Source: DASQFQ01 sp963802905 (GTDB taxonomy: Bacteria; Actinomycetota; Thermoleophilia; Solirubrobacterales; Solirubrobacteraceae). Taken from it: 64,000 nt of DNA. Where the stretch lies: contig CAWDKH010000024.1 in the NCBI GenBank assembly GCA_963802905.1, positions 1 to 64,000 on the forward strand, in the 5' to 3' direction. The notes below the pieces were generated by a model. That model was given only the letters and a program-made list of their open reading frames with translations, was not told the origin of the DNA and ran no database searches. Below, in pieces: positions 35,128 through 43,718 of this stretch; the stretch's first letter is position 1, and every line of letters starts with the position of its first letter. The translations under genes and the position numbers were made by a program.

Positions 35128-35871
35128 ATGCCAGCTCAAGCCTATGCAGGCAAAGAATGCGTCTGTCAGTTCCGGCGCGGGATCTGCGATCAGACCTGCG
35201 TGCAGGGCATGCTGGAGACGCCGTTCTACATCGCCTGCCTGAAGCTGACCGGCCGCCGCTGCGTCGTCGTCGGCGGCGGGGCGATCGGGCTCGAGAAGGT
35301 CGAGGGTCTGCTCGCCTGCGAGGGCAAGGTCGTACTGATCGCGCCGCGCGCGGTGCCCGAGCTCGAGGACCTGGCCGCCGAGGGCTCAATCGAGTGGATC
35401 CAGCGCGAGTACGAGACGCCCGACCTCGACAAGACGTTCATCGCCATCGCCGCGACCGAGGACACCGACGTCAACATCCGCGTCTACGAGGACGCCGAGC
35501 GCCGCGCGATGCTGGTCAACATCGTCGACGTCCCGCCGCTGTGCAACTTCATCCTGCCCGCGATCGTGCGCACCGGCCCGCTGGCGATCGCGATCTCCAC
35601 CGCCGGCGCCTCGCCCGCGCTCGCCAAGCGCATCAAGGCCCAGGTCGCCGAGGAGTACGGCGAGCCCTACGCGCGGCTGGCGGTGCTGCTCAATGACGTG
35701 CGCGGCTGGGCCAAGGGCACGCTGCCGACCTACCAGGACCGCAAGGCGTTCTTCGAGGGCATCGTCAACGGCGAGCCCGACCCGATCGCGCTGCTGCGCG
35801 AGGGTGACGAGGCCGCCGTCCTCGACCTGATCGCCGCCGCCCAGCGATCGCACGCACCGGCCGTCGCGTGA
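35128..35871 (+). CDS. Precorrin-2 dehydrogenase-like protein (CysG N-terminal/SirC) with N-terminal Cys motif
   Basis: A 247-aa NAD-dependent enzyme expected to oxidise precorrin-2 to sirohydrochlorin for siroheme, and perhaps to insert iron. The Rossmann site is RCVVVGGGAIGLEKVEGLL; NIVDVPPLCNFILPAIVRTG and AISTAGASPALAKRIK are family hallmarks. Unusually, residues 11-24 contain four cysteines (C11, C13, C20, C24) ahead of the Rossmann fold, which could bind a metal or Fe-S cluster. It heads the tetrapyrrole/cytochrome run and complements the cobA-hemD fusion four kilobases downstream. The moaB-like gene overlaps its end (GTGA). Confidence 0.88.
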   Translation: MPAQAYAGKECVCQFRRGICDQTCVQGMLETPFYIACLKLTGRRCVVVGGGAIGLEKVEGLLACEGKVVLIAPRAVPELEDLAAEGSIEWIQREYETPDLDKTFIAIAATEDTDVNIRVYEDAERRAMLVNIVDVPPLCNFILPAIVRTGPLAIAISTAGASPALAKRIKAQVAEEYGEPYARLAVLLNDVRGWAKGTLPTYQDRKAFFEGIVNGEPDPIALLREGDEAAVLDLIAAAQRSHAPAVA

Positions 35872-36362
35872 CCAGCATGCGCACCGCCGTCCTCACGGTC
35901 TCCACGTCGGTCTCCCGGCGCGAGGCAGAGGACGAGTCGGGGCACATCCTCGCCTCGCTCGCGGAGGAGGCGGGCTGCGACGTCGTAGCGATGGAGGTCG
36001 TGCCCGACGACTTCGCGCTGATCGAGGACCGCCTCAACCACTTCATCGACGACGGCTGCGACCTCATCTTCACCACCGGCGGCACCGGGCTGACGCCCGA
36101 CGACATCACGCCGGAGGCGACCCGCGCCGTGCTCTCGCGCGAGGCGCCCGGCTTCGCCGAGGCGATGCGCTGGGCGTCGGTCCAGATCACGCCGCACGGG
36201 ATGCTCTCGCGCGGGATCTCCGGGATCGCCGGCATGTCGCTGATCATCAACTTCCCGGGCTCGCCCAAGGCCGTGAGCGAGGGCTTCCCGGTCATCGCAC
36301 CGACGCTGGCCCACGCCGTGCGCACCCTGCGGGGCGACTCCCGGCATGGCGCCCGCGATTGA
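35868..36362 (+). CDS. moaB: Molybdenum cofactor protein MoaB/MogA
   Basis: A 164-aa protein of the MoaB/MogA family that binds or adenylylates molybdopterin. RTAVLTVSTSVSRREAEDES begins the fold. The substrate loop IFTTGGTGLTPDDITPEAT and the later LSRGISGIAG and IINFPGSPKAV are diagnostic. GTG 35868 overlaps the upstream TGA (GTGA). No other moa gene is nearby; its place among siroheme and heme genes may reflect shared use in nitrate or sulfite metabolism. The ccmA start lies inside its last 17 bases. Confidence 0.9.
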   Translation: MTSMRTAVLTVSTSVSRREAEDESGHILASLAEEAGCDVVAMEVVPDDFALIEDRLNHFIDDGCDLIFTTGGTGLTPDDITPEATRAVLSREAPGFAEAMRWASVQITPHGMLSRGISGIAGMSLIINFPGSPKAVSEGFPVIAPTLAHAVRTLRGDSRHGARD

Positions 36363-37047
36363 GCTGGAGGATCTCGGCCGGGCCTACGGTGAGCGGACGG
36401 CGCTGGCCGGGGTCACGCTGACGCTCGAGCCGGGGCGGACGCTGGCGGTGTTCGGCGCCAACGGCGCCGGCAAGACGACGTTGCTGCGGATCCTGGCGAC
36501 GCTGCTCAAGCCGCACGCCGGCCGCACGCGGGTGCTCGGGCGCGACCTGCCCGCCGACGGCTGGGCGGTGCGCGGGCGGATCGGCCTGCTGGCGCACGAT
36601 CCGATGCTCTACCGCGAGCTCTCCGCGCGCGAGAATCTGCAGTTCCACGCCAGGCTGCACGGCGTGGCGGAGGCGCGGGCCGAGCGGCTGCTCGAGCAGG
36701 TGGGGCTGCGGGCGCGGGCCGACGAGCCGGTGCGGACGCTCTCGCGCGGCATGGCGCAGCGCGTGGCGATCTGCCGGGTCGCGCTGCACGAGCCGGAGCT
36801 CCTGCTGCTCGACGAGCCGCTGGCCAACCTCGATCCGGGCGCAGCCGAGGCGGTCGAGCCGCTGATCGGGCGGAATGCCGGGCCTGCCCGCGTCGTCATC
36901 TCCCATGACGTGGAGCACGGATTGGACGAAGCGGACATGGTGCTCGGGCTGCGGGCGGGCCGCGCCGAGATCGTGGCGGCGCGCAGCGATGTGGCGGAGG
37001 CCGACGTGCGAGCCCTGTACGGGGCCGCGCGCCGGGCGCCGGCATGA
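36346..37047 (+). CDS. ccmA: Heme-exporter-type ABC ATPase CcmA
   Basis: A 233-aa ABC ATPase. Walker A is FGANGAGKTTLLR, the signature is LSRGMAQRVAICRVAL, Walker B is LLLLDEPLANLD, and the H-loop is VVISHD. LARMLAHDP-like context (GLLAHDPMLYRELSARENL) matches CcmA. With CcmB and CcmC it forms the system I complex that supplies heme to the outside for cytochrome c assembly. It overlaps moaB by 17 bases and ccmB by 4 (ATGA). Confidence 0.9.
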   Translation: MAPAIELEDLGRAYGERTALAGVTLTLEPGRTLAVFGANGAGKTTLLRILATLLKPHAGRTRVLGRDLPADGWAVRGRIGLLAHDPMLYRELSARENLQFHARLHGVAEARAERLLEQVGLRARADEPVRTLSRGMAQRVAICRVALHEPELLLLDEPLANLDPGAAEAVEPLIGRNAGPARVVISHDVEHGLDEADMVLGLRAGRAEIVAARSDVAEADVRALYGAARRAPA

Positions 37048-37718
37048 AGGCCGCCGTCTCCGCCCTCGTCCGCAAGGACCTCCAGCTCGAGCTGCGCACC
37101 CGCGAGTCGGTGCCGTCGATGTTCCTGTTCTCGCTCTCGACGTTCGTGCTCTTCCGCTTCGGGCTCGACCGCGAGACGCTCGAGGGCGACCTGGCGAGCG
37201 GCGTGCTGTGGGTGACGCTGCTGTTCGCGGCCGTGCTGGGGATGAACCGGCTGTTCGTGGCCGAGCGCGAGGAGGGCGGATTCGACGCTTTCCTGCTCGC
37301 CCCCGTCGACCGCACGTCGCTGTTCATCGCCAAGGCGGCGGTGCTGTTCGGCTTCCTGGTCGCGGTCGAGGTGGCGGCGATCCCGGCCTTCGCGGTGCTG
37401 CTGCTCGGCCCCTCGCCGTTCCAGGCGCTGCCGGGGCTGCTGGCGATCCTGCTGCTGGCCGACGTCGGCATCGCGATCGTCGGCACGCTCGTGGGCGCGC
37501 TGGCGATCCAGACCCGGGCGCGCGACCTGATCGTGCCGCTGATCTCGCTGCCGCTGATCCTCCCGGTCGTGATCGCCGCGGGGCATGCGACCGCGCCACT
37601 GTTCGCCGAAGGCGGCGCCGAGGCGCTTCCGGCCCAGTGGCTGGGGGTGCTCGGCCTCTATGATCTGGTCTTCGGGCTGCTCGCCCTGGCAGTCTTCGAC
37701 TTCCTGCTGGAGGACTAG
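37044..37718 (+). CDS. ccmB: Heme exporter membrane protein CcmB
   Basis: A 224-aa protein with six hydrophobic helices. LVRKDLQLELRTRESVPSMF at the start and LAIQTRARDLIVPLISLPL near residue 155 are CcmB hallmarks. It is the membrane partner of CcmA and overlaps it by four bases (ATGA). It is followed after 8 bases by ccmC. Confidence 0.92.
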   Translation: MKAAVSALVRKDLQLELRTRESVPSMFLFSLSTFVLFRFGLDRETLEGDLASGVLWVTLLFAAVLGMNRLFVAEREEGGFDAFLLAPVDRTSLFIAKAAVLFGFLVAVEVAAIPAFAVLLLGPSPFQALPGLLAILLLADVGIAIVGTLVGALAIQTRARDLIVPLISLPLILPVVIAAGHATAPLFAEGGAEALPAQWLGVLGLYDLVFGLLALAVFDFLLED

Positions 37719-37726
37719 GAAACACG

Positions 37727-38455
37727 ATGTTCGGCCGAGGGCTTCGGACCCTCTCCATCGCTTCGCTCGTGCTCGTGACCGGCGCCTTCGCGCTCGTGTT
37801 CCTCTACGCGCCCAACGAGGCCGACCAGGGCTTCGTGCAGAAGATCTTCTACCTCCACGTGCCGCTGGCGATCGTGGCGCTGGGCGGGTTCGTGGCAGGC
37901 GGGATCTACGCGATCCGCTACCTCCGCACCGGCGATCGCTCACACGACCTGCGCTCGTACGTGGCGATCCACCTGTCGCTGATCTTCGGCGTCGGCGTGC
38001 TCGCCACCGGCTCGATCTGGGCCAAGGCGTCATGGGGCGCCTGGTGGGTGTGGGACGAGCCGACGCTGGTGTCGTTCCTGATCGTCTTCCTGCTCTTCGC
38101 CTGCTACCAGCCGCTGCGCTTCTCGATCGACGATCCCGAGCGCCAAGCGCGCTACGCGGCAGTATTCGCAATCATCGGCGGCGCCTTCGTACCGCTGAAC
38201 TTCCTCGCGGTGCGGCTGGCGGAGTCGCTCATCCACCCGCGCGTGCTCTCGACCACGGGCGGCTCGATGCCCGGCTCGATGCGCATGACATTCCTGATCT
38301 CGCTGATCGCCATCGTGTGCCTGTTCGTGACGCTGTGGAAGTACGAGCTGGCCTCCAAGCACGCCTCGATGAAGCTGCGCGCACTGCGGCGCTCGCTGGC
38401 GGGGGACGACGCGGCCGGCCCGCTCGCGCGCACGGCGGCGCCCACGCAACTCTGA
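37727..38455 (+). CDS. ccmC: Cytochrome c maturation heme protein CcmC
   Basis: A 242-aa membrane protein of the heme-handling protein family. The tryptophan-rich motif SWGAWWVWDEPTLVS, which contacts heme, is intact, as are histidines in FYLHVPLAI and IHLSLIFGVG. Six helices fit CcmC. The gene follows ccmB by 8 bases, and the ccmD-like gene starts on its TGA (TGATG). No ccmE, ccmF or ccmH is present in this window, so late assembly steps must be encoded elsewhere. Confidence 0.92.
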   Translation: MFGRGLRTLSIASLVLVTGAFALVFLYAPNEADQGFVQKIFYLHVPLAIVALGGFVAGGIYAIRYLRTGDRSHDLRSYVAIHLSLIFGVGVLATGSIWAKASWGAWWVWDEPTLVSFLIVFLLFACYQPLRFSIDDPERQARYAAVFAIIGGAFVPLNFLAVRLAESLIHPRVLSTTGGSMPGSMRMTFLISLIAIVCLFVTLWKYELASKHASMKLRALRRSLAGDDAAGPLARTAAPTQL

Positions 38456-38655
38456 TGCCTGCGCTCCCGCTCGACGATGCCGGGCCCTACGTCGCCGGCG
38501 CCTACCTGGTCTTCCTGGCATTGATCCTCGTGTACGTGGTGATCATGGCCTCCAAGCTGGCGCGCATCGAGCGCGAGCTGGTGGAGCTGGCGGACCTGGC
38601 CGAGAAGAAGCGCCAGACGGTGCCCGAGGAGGAGCGCGAGGCGGTGCGGCAATGA
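38455..38655 (+). CDS. ccmD: CcmD-like small membrane protein
   Basis: A 66-aa protein with one transmembrane helix (YVAGAYLVFLALILVYVVIMA) followed by a charged amphipathic tail (KLARIERELVELADLAEKKR). This is the shape of CcmD, which holds CcmA-B-C together, and the position after ccmC supports it. Its ATG overlaps the ccmC stop and its end overlaps hemA (ATGA). Assignment rests on topology and context, as CcmD has almost no sequence motif. Confidence 0.75.
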   Translation: MPALPLDDAGPYVAGAYLVFLALILVYVVIMASKLARIERELVELADLAEKKRQTVPEEEREAVRQ

Positions 38656-39980
38656 CCGAGCTGATCGCCCTCGGCGCCTCGCACAAGACCGCCGGCGTCG
38701 CGATGCGCGAGCGCATCGCGATGACCGAGACCGGCGCGGAGCGCTTCATGCGCGAGCTGGTGGACGAGCCGACGATCTCCGAGGCCGTCGTGCTCTCGAC
38801 CTGCAACCGCACCGAGCTCTACCTCGTGGTCGGCGACCCGGTCGAGGCGGAGAGCACGGTGCTCTCCCAGCTCGCACGGCGCGCCGCCGTGCGCCCCACC
38901 GAGCTCGTGGAAGGCATCTACTCGCTGCGCAACTGCGACGCCGCGCGGCATCTCTACCGGGTCACCTCCGGGCTCGAGTCGATGGTGATCGGCGAGGCGG
39001 AGGTCCAGGGGCAGGTCAAGCGCGCGTACGAGACCGCGCTGGCGGCGAAGGCGACCGGCCCGCTGACCAACAAGCTCTTCCGCGCCGCGCTCGCCACCGG
39101 AAAGCGCGTGCGCACCGACACCGCGATCTCCGCCGGCCGCGCTTCGGTCGCGTCGGTGGCGGTCGACGCCGCGCGCGACGCGCTCGGCGACCTGGCCGCC
39201 CGCCACGTGCTGATCATCGGCGCCGGCGAGACCGCCGAGCTGACCGCGCGGGCGTTGCACACCCAGGGCGTGCGGACGATCTTCGTCGCCAACCGGCGGC
39301 GCGAGCGCGCGGCCGAGCTGGCGCGGCGCTTCGGGGGCGGCACGGTGGCGTTCGACGCGCTGCCCGAGGAGCTGGCGAAGGCCGACATCGTCGTCGCCTC
39401 GACCTCCTCCCCGCACCATCTGCTGGGCGCGGAGGAGCTCGCGCTCGTGACGCCCGAGCGCGCCGGGCGCCCGCTACTGCTGATCGACCTCGCGGTGCCG
39501 CGCGACATCGACCCCGCGTGCGCGGAGTTGCCGAACGTGACGCTGTACGACGTCGACGACCTCCAGCGCCAGGTCGCGCGCAACCAGCGCGTGCGCCAGG
39601 CGGAGGCGCGCCGCGCGGAGGGCATCGTCGAGGAAGAGATCCAGACCTTCGCGGGCTGGCTCGGCGCGCTCGAGGTGATGCCGACGCTGACCGCCCTGCG
39701 CACGCGCGCCGACGACGTCGTCACCCGCCTGCTGGCCGAGAACGACGGCCGCTGGGAGTCGCTCTCCGACGCCGACCGCCAGCGCGTCGAGAAGCTCGCC
39801 CGCACCGCGGTGTCGCGCCTGTTGCACGAGCCGACCGTGCGGGTCCGCGAGCTCGATGCCGAGCACCGCCACGCGCGGCTGTCGCTGCTGCGCGAGCTGT
39901 TCGGGCTCGACGAGCCGGCGGCGGCCGAGCGCACAGACGGCGGCGAGGTCCGCCCGCTGCGCCGCCGCGCCGACAGTTGA
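38652..39980 (+). CDS. hemA: Glutamyl-tRNA reductase
   Basis: A 442-aa enzyme that reduces Glu-tRNA to glutamate-1-semialdehyde with NADPH, the first committed step of C5-pathway tetrapyrrole synthesis. The catalytic Cys51 lies in VVLSTCNRTELYLV; GLESMVIGEAEVQGQVK and the NADPH site LIIGAGETAELTARAL follow. The C-terminal dimerisation helices occupy about 320-420. The Arg-rich final residues are unremarkable. It is coupled to ccmD upstream and to hemC downstream (TTGA). Confidence 0.95.
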   Translation: MTELIALGASHKTAGVAMRERIAMTETGAERFMRELVDEPTISEAVVLSTCNRTELYLVVGDPVEAESTVLSQLARRAAVRPTELVEGIYSLRNCDAARHLYRVTSGLESMVIGEAEVQGQVKRAYETALAAKATGPLTNKLFRAALATGKRVRTDTAISAGRASVASVAVDAARDALGDLAARHVLIIGAGETAELTARALHTQGVRTIFVANRRRERAAELARRFGGGTVAFDALPEELAKADIVVASTSSPHHLLGAEELALVTPERAGRPLLLIDLAVPRDIDPACAELPNVTLYDVDDLQRQVARNQRVRQAEARRAEGIVEEEIQTFAGWLGALEVMPTLTALRTRADDVVTRLLAENDGRWESLSDADRQRVEKLARTAVSRLLHEPTVRVRELDAEHRHARLSLLRELFGLDEPAAAERTDGGEVRPLRRRADS

Positions 39981-40807
39981 CGCCCCTGCGGGTCGGCACC
40001 CGCGGCAGCGCGCTCGCGCTCGCCCAGGCGCGCTGGGTGGCCGACCGGCTCGAGGGAGCGGAGATCATCGAGATCACCACCTCCGGCGACCAGTCTCGCG
40101 GCGTCGGCGACAAGTCGCGCTGGGTCGACACGATCGAGGCGGCGCTGGTGGCAGGCGAGATCGACCTCGCGGTCCATTCGGCGAAGGATGTGCCGAGCGA
40201 GCTGGCGCCGGGCTGCGAAATCGTCGCGACCCCACCGCGGGCCGCGGCGCACGACGTCCTGATCGGCGCATGGCCGGACGGCGCGCGGGTGGGCACCTCC
40301 TCTTTGCGGCGGCGGGCGCAGCTGCTCTCCGTGCGCCCAGACCTCGAGGTCGTCGAGCTGCGGGGCAATGTGGACACGCGGCTGCGCAAGCTTGATGCGG
40401 GCGAGGTCGACGCGATCGTCCTCGCCGCCGCCGGGCTGGAGCGCCTGGGGCTGGAGCGGGCGGCGCAGCCGCTCGACTTCATCCCCGCGCCCGGGCAGGG
40501 GACGCTGGCGCTCGAGGCGCGCGCGGAAGACGAGCGTGTGGTGGCGGCGGTCGCGGGCGTGCATGACCCGGACACCTTCGCCGCCCTGACCGCCGAACGG
40601 GCCGCCGTGCGCGTATTGGAAGCCAGTTGTCACACACCCGTGGGAATCCACGCGCAAGACGGCACGATTCGCGGGTTCGTTGGGCTCCCCGACGGATCGG
40701 CGTGGGTGGCCGACGAGCTCCAAGGCGAGGACGGCGCAGAGCTCGCGCGGAGGATGCTCGCGGCGGGCGCCGGCGAGCTGCTGGCTCAGGCGGAGGCGAT
40801 GGCGTGA
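39977..40807 (+). CDS. hemC: Hydroxymethylbilane synthase (porphobilinogen deaminase)
   Basis: A 276-aa enzyme that polymerises four porphobilinogens to hydroxymethylbilane. The TTG at 39977 overlaps the hemA TGA (TTGA) and yields the family start TPLRVGTRGSALALAQARWV. LAVHSAKDVPSE is the active-site loop, GTSSLRRRAQLL binds substrate carboxylates, and LRGNVDTRL is conserved. The dipyrromethane cofactor Cys is in LEASCHTPVG, where most enzymes have GGCxxP. It is slightly shorter than E. coli HemC (about 313 aa), as in other actinobacteria. Confidence 0.94.
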   Translation: MTPLRVGTRGSALALAQARWVADRLEGAEIIEITTSGDQSRGVGDKSRWVDTIEAALVAGEIDLAVHSAKDVPSELAPGCEIVATPPRAAAHDVLIGAWPDGARVGTSSLRRRAQLLSVRPDLEVVELRGNVDTRLRKLDAGEVDAIVLAAAGLERLGLERAAQPLDFIPAPGQGTLALEARAEDERVVAAVAGVHDPDTFAALTAERAAVRVLEASCHTPVGIHAQDGTIRGFVGLPDGSAWVADELQGEDGAELARRMLAAGAGELLAQAEAMA

Positions 40808-42258
40808 CCGTGTTCCTCGTCGGCGCCGGCCCCGGCGACCCTGGACTCCTCACCGTCCGCGCGGTCGAGCTGCTCGGCTCCGCCGACGTCGTGCTCTACG
40901 ACCGCCTGATCCCGCCCGGCGCGCTCCGGCACGCGCGCCCCGAGGCCGAGCTGGTCTACGTCGGCAAGCAGGGCGGAGGACCCCAGATGCCGCAGGAGGA
41001 GATCGACCGGCTGCTCGTGGAGCACGGGCGCGCGGGCAAGCGGGTGGTGCGGCTGAAGGGCGGCGACCCATTCGTCTTCGGCCGCGGCGGCGAGGAGGCG
41101 CTGCGCCTGCGCGAGGCGGGGATCGAGTACGAGATCGTGCCCGGCATCACCGCGGGCGTCGCCGCGCCCGCCTACGCCGGCATCCCCGTGACCCATCGCG
41201 AGCTGGCGAGCGGCGTCGCGTTCGTCACCGGCCACGAGGACCCCGACAAGCCGGAGTCGATGCTCGACTGGGCCGCGCTCGCGCGCTTCCCTGGCACGCT
41301 CGTCTTCTACATGGGCGTCCGCGCGCTACCGCGGATCGCCGAGCGGCTGCAGGCCGAGGGACGGCCGCCCCAAGAACCCGTCGCGGTGGTGGAGCGCGGC
41401 ACGCTGCCCGGCCAGCGCACGCTGCTGGCGACGCTCGCCGACGTCGCCGATCGAGCGAAGGAGGAGCAGATCAAAGCGCCCGCGGTCACGCTCGTCGGCC
41501 CCGTAGCCGCCCTGCGCGAGGACCTCGCGTGGCTCGAGCGGCGACCCCTGCACGGCCTCACGATCGCCGTCACGCGAGCGCGCGCGCAGGCGAGCCCGCT
41601 CGCTGCCCGCTTGCGCGAGCTCGGCGCCGACGTGATCGAGGCCCCCGCCATCCGCACCGAGTCGCTGCCCGCCGAAGTGCCGGACCCGGCCGGCTACGAC
41701 CTCCTGATCGCCACGAGCCCGAACGGCGTCCGCGAGCTGTTCGGCCGCATCCGCGACGCCCGCAGCCTGGCCGGCGTGACCGTGGCCGCGATGGGTCCCG
41801 GCACCGCACGAGCATTCCGGGAGCACGGAATCGAGGCAGACATCGTGCCCGCCCGCTCCGTGGCCGAGGGGATGGTCGAGGCGCTCGCCGGCGTGGAAGT
41901 GCGCCGCGCCTTGATCGCGCGCGGCAAGGAGGGTCGCGACGTCCTCCCCGATGCCCTGCGCGAGCGCGGCGCCCACGTGGACGTCCTCGCCCTCTACGAG
42001 ACCGTGCCCGAGCCGCTGGACGACGAAGCGATCCAGGCCGTCGCGAACGCCGACTACGTCACATTCACCTCGGCCTCAACGGTGCGGCATCTCCTCGACG
42101 CGGCCGGAGCGGAGGCGTTGAACGGGCCGAAGCTCGCCTCGATCGGCCCCGCCACCAGCGCCGAGCTGCGCGCCCACGGCCGCGAGCCCGACCTCGAGGC
42201 CGACCCCCACACTCCCGACGGACTGGTGGACGCGGTACTCGCCGACGCGAGAAGCTAG
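40804..42258 (+). CDS. cobA-hemD: Uroporphyrinogen-III C-methyltransferase / uroporphyrinogen-III synthase fusion
   Basis: A 484-aa two-domain enzyme. Residues 1-240 are the SAM methyltransferase CobA: FLVGAGPGDPGLLTVRA, YVGKQGG, VVRLKGGDPFVFGRGGEE and VPGITAGVAAPAYAGIPVTH. Residues 250-484 are HemD, which closes hydroxymethylbilane to uroporphyrinogen III (start GLTIAVTRARAQASPLAARL, then TSPNGVREL and TFTSASTVRHLL). It therefore makes the branch-point tetrapyrrole and methylates it toward siroheme and cobalamin. GTG 40804 overlaps the hemC stop (GTGA). This fusion is common in actinobacteria. Confidence 0.94.
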   Translation: MTVFLVGAGPGDPGLLTVRAVELLGSADVVLYDRLIPPGALRHARPEAELVYVGKQGGGPQMPQEEIDRLLVEHGRAGKRVVRLKGGDPFVFGRGGEEALRLREAGIEYEIVPGITAGVAAPAYAGIPVTHRELASGVAFVTGHEDPDKPESMLDWAALARFPGTLVFYMGVRALPRIAERLQAEGRPPQEPVAVVERGTLPGQRTLLATLADVADRAKEEQIKAPAVTLVGPVAALREDLAWLERRPLHGLTIAVTRARAQASPLAARLRELGADVIEAPAIRTESLPAEVPDPAGYDLLIATSPNGVRELFGRIRDARSLAGVTVAAMGPGTARAFREHGIEADIVPARSVAEGMVEALAGVEVRRALIARGKEGRDVLPDALRERGAHVDVLALYETVPEPLDDEAIQAVANADYVTFTSASTVRHLLDAAGAEALNGPKLASIGPATSAELRAHGREPDLEADPHTPDGLVDAVLADARS

Positions 42259-42262
42259 GCAC

Positions 42263-43066
42263 ATGCCGCGGCCGATCACCTTCCTCTCCGACTACGGGCT
42301 GGCGGACGAGTTCGTCGGCGTCGTCCACGCCGTGATCCTGCACGAGTGCCCGACCGCCAGGGTCATCGACCTCTCGCACGGGGTCCCGCGGCAGTCCGTG
42401 CTCGCCGGCGCGCTGATGCTCGCGCGCGCCCTCCCCTACGCCCCACCGGGCGTCCACCTCGCGGTCGTCGACCCCGACGTCGGCGCGCGGCGGCGCGCCG
42501 TCGCGCTGCGCACCGCGCTCGACGACCGGCTGCTCGTCGGCCCCGACAACGGCCTGCTGATCCCCGCCGCCGAGCGGTTCGGCATGGTCGTCGAGGCGGT
42601 CGAGATCTCGACGTCGCCGTGGCGGCTCGAGCCGGTCTCCGCGACGTTCCACGGCCGCGACCTGTTCGCGCCCGTCGCCGCCCGGCTCGCCGCGGGCGAG
42701 GCGCTGGCCGACGCCGGCACCCCGATCGACCCCGACGACCTCGTCCGGATCGAGCTGCCGCAGCCGAAGCCGGGCAAGCAGGGCCGCATCACCGCGCACG
42801 CGATGGTGGTCGACAACTTCGGCAACGTCCAGCTCGACGCCCGCCCCTCCGACCTCGAGGCTGCCCGCCTCGGCCACGAGGTGGCGATCGGCGGCGACGG
42901 CCGCACCGCGCGCTACCTGCGCACGTTCGCCGACGCCGAGCCCGGCGAGCTGCTGCTCTACGAGGACGCGGCGGGGATGCTCGCGCTGGCGGTCAACGGC
43001 GGCGAGGCGGCCGCGGAGCTCGGCGGCGTCGCGCCAGGCGACGAGATCCGCCTGCACCCGTCGTGA
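42263..43066 (+). CDS. SAM hydroxide adenosyltransferase (SAM chlorinase/fluorinase family, DUF62)
   Basis: A 267-aa protein of the DUF62 family, which hydrolyses S-adenosylmethionine to adenosine and methionine using hydroxide. ITFLSDYGLADEFVGVVHAV and VVDPDVGARRRAV are the N-terminal signature; GPDNGLLIPA and TFHGRDLFAPVAARLA continue it. The halogenase-specific insertion loop is not seen. The start follows the cobA-hemD stop by 4 bases; being next to a SAM-consuming enzyme may matter. It overlaps birA by 4 bases (GTGA). Confidence 0.92.
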   Translation: MPRPITFLSDYGLADEFVGVVHAVILHECPTARVIDLSHGVPRQSVLAGALMLARALPYAPPGVHLAVVDPDVGARRRAVALRTALDDRLLVGPDNGLLIPAAERFGMVVEAVEISTSPWRLEPVSATFHGRDLFAPVAARLAAGEALADAGTPIDPDDLVRIELPQPKPGKQGRITAHAMVVDNFGNVQLDARPSDLEAARLGHEVAIGGDGRTARYLRTFADAEPGELLLYEDAAGMLALAVNGGEAAAELGGVAPGDEIRLHPS

Positions 43067-43718
43067 CGCTCGGCCGCCCGCGGCTGCACCACCGCGCGAT
43101 CGACTCGACCAACCGCCGCGCGCGCGAGCTCGCCGGGACGGGCGCGCCCCACGGCACGCTCGTGACCGCAGGCGTGCAGACGGCGGGGCGCGGGCGCCAG
43201 GGCCGGCGCTGGGAGGCGCCGGAGGGCTCCGCGCTGCTGTGCTCGCTGGTGCTGCGCGAGTTCGACGCCCTGCTGTCGCTGCGCGCCGGGCTCGCCGTGG
43301 CGGACGTGGCCGGCGCCGGAGCGCGCGTGAAGTGGCCCAACGACGTCCAGGTCGAGGGCCGCAAGGTGGCGGGCGTGCTGGTCGAGGGCCGCCCGCACGA
43401 GGGCTGGGCGGTGGTCGGAATCGGCGTCAACGTGGCGGCCGCGCCGCCGGACCTGCCCGACGCGGGAACGCTCGGCCGCGACGACGTCGAGGCGGTCCTC
43501 GCCGAACTGCTCAACGCCTTGACGACCCGCCTGGCCGAGCCGAAGGCGGCGGCGCTCGACGCGCTGCGGGCCCGCGACGCGCTGCTCGGCGCCGAGGTGC
43601 GTTGGGACGGCGGCGAAGGGATCGCCGACGGGATCGACGAGGACGGCGGGCTGCGCGTGAAGACAGCCGACGGCGAGCAGGTGCTCTCCGCCGGCGAGGT
43701 GCACCTGCGGCGCGCTAG
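43063..43718 (+). CDS. birA: Biotin-[acetyl-CoA-carboxylase] ligase, no DNA-binding domain; 3' end unclear
   Basis: About 217 aa of biotin protein ligase. HHRAIDSTNRRARELAGTG, the biotinyl-AMP loop TAGRGRQGRRWEAPEGSALL and VKWPNDVQVEGRKVAGVLVE are complete. There is no N-terminal helix-turn-helix, so it is a class I enzyme without repressor function. The C-terminal domain is present (VRWDGGEGIADGIDEDGGL). In the given sequence the frame does not stop at the expected place: it misses the TAG at 43716-43718 by one base and stays open some 700 bases antisense to the helicase. A small indel near 43700-43715 is the likely reason. Confidence 0.85.
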
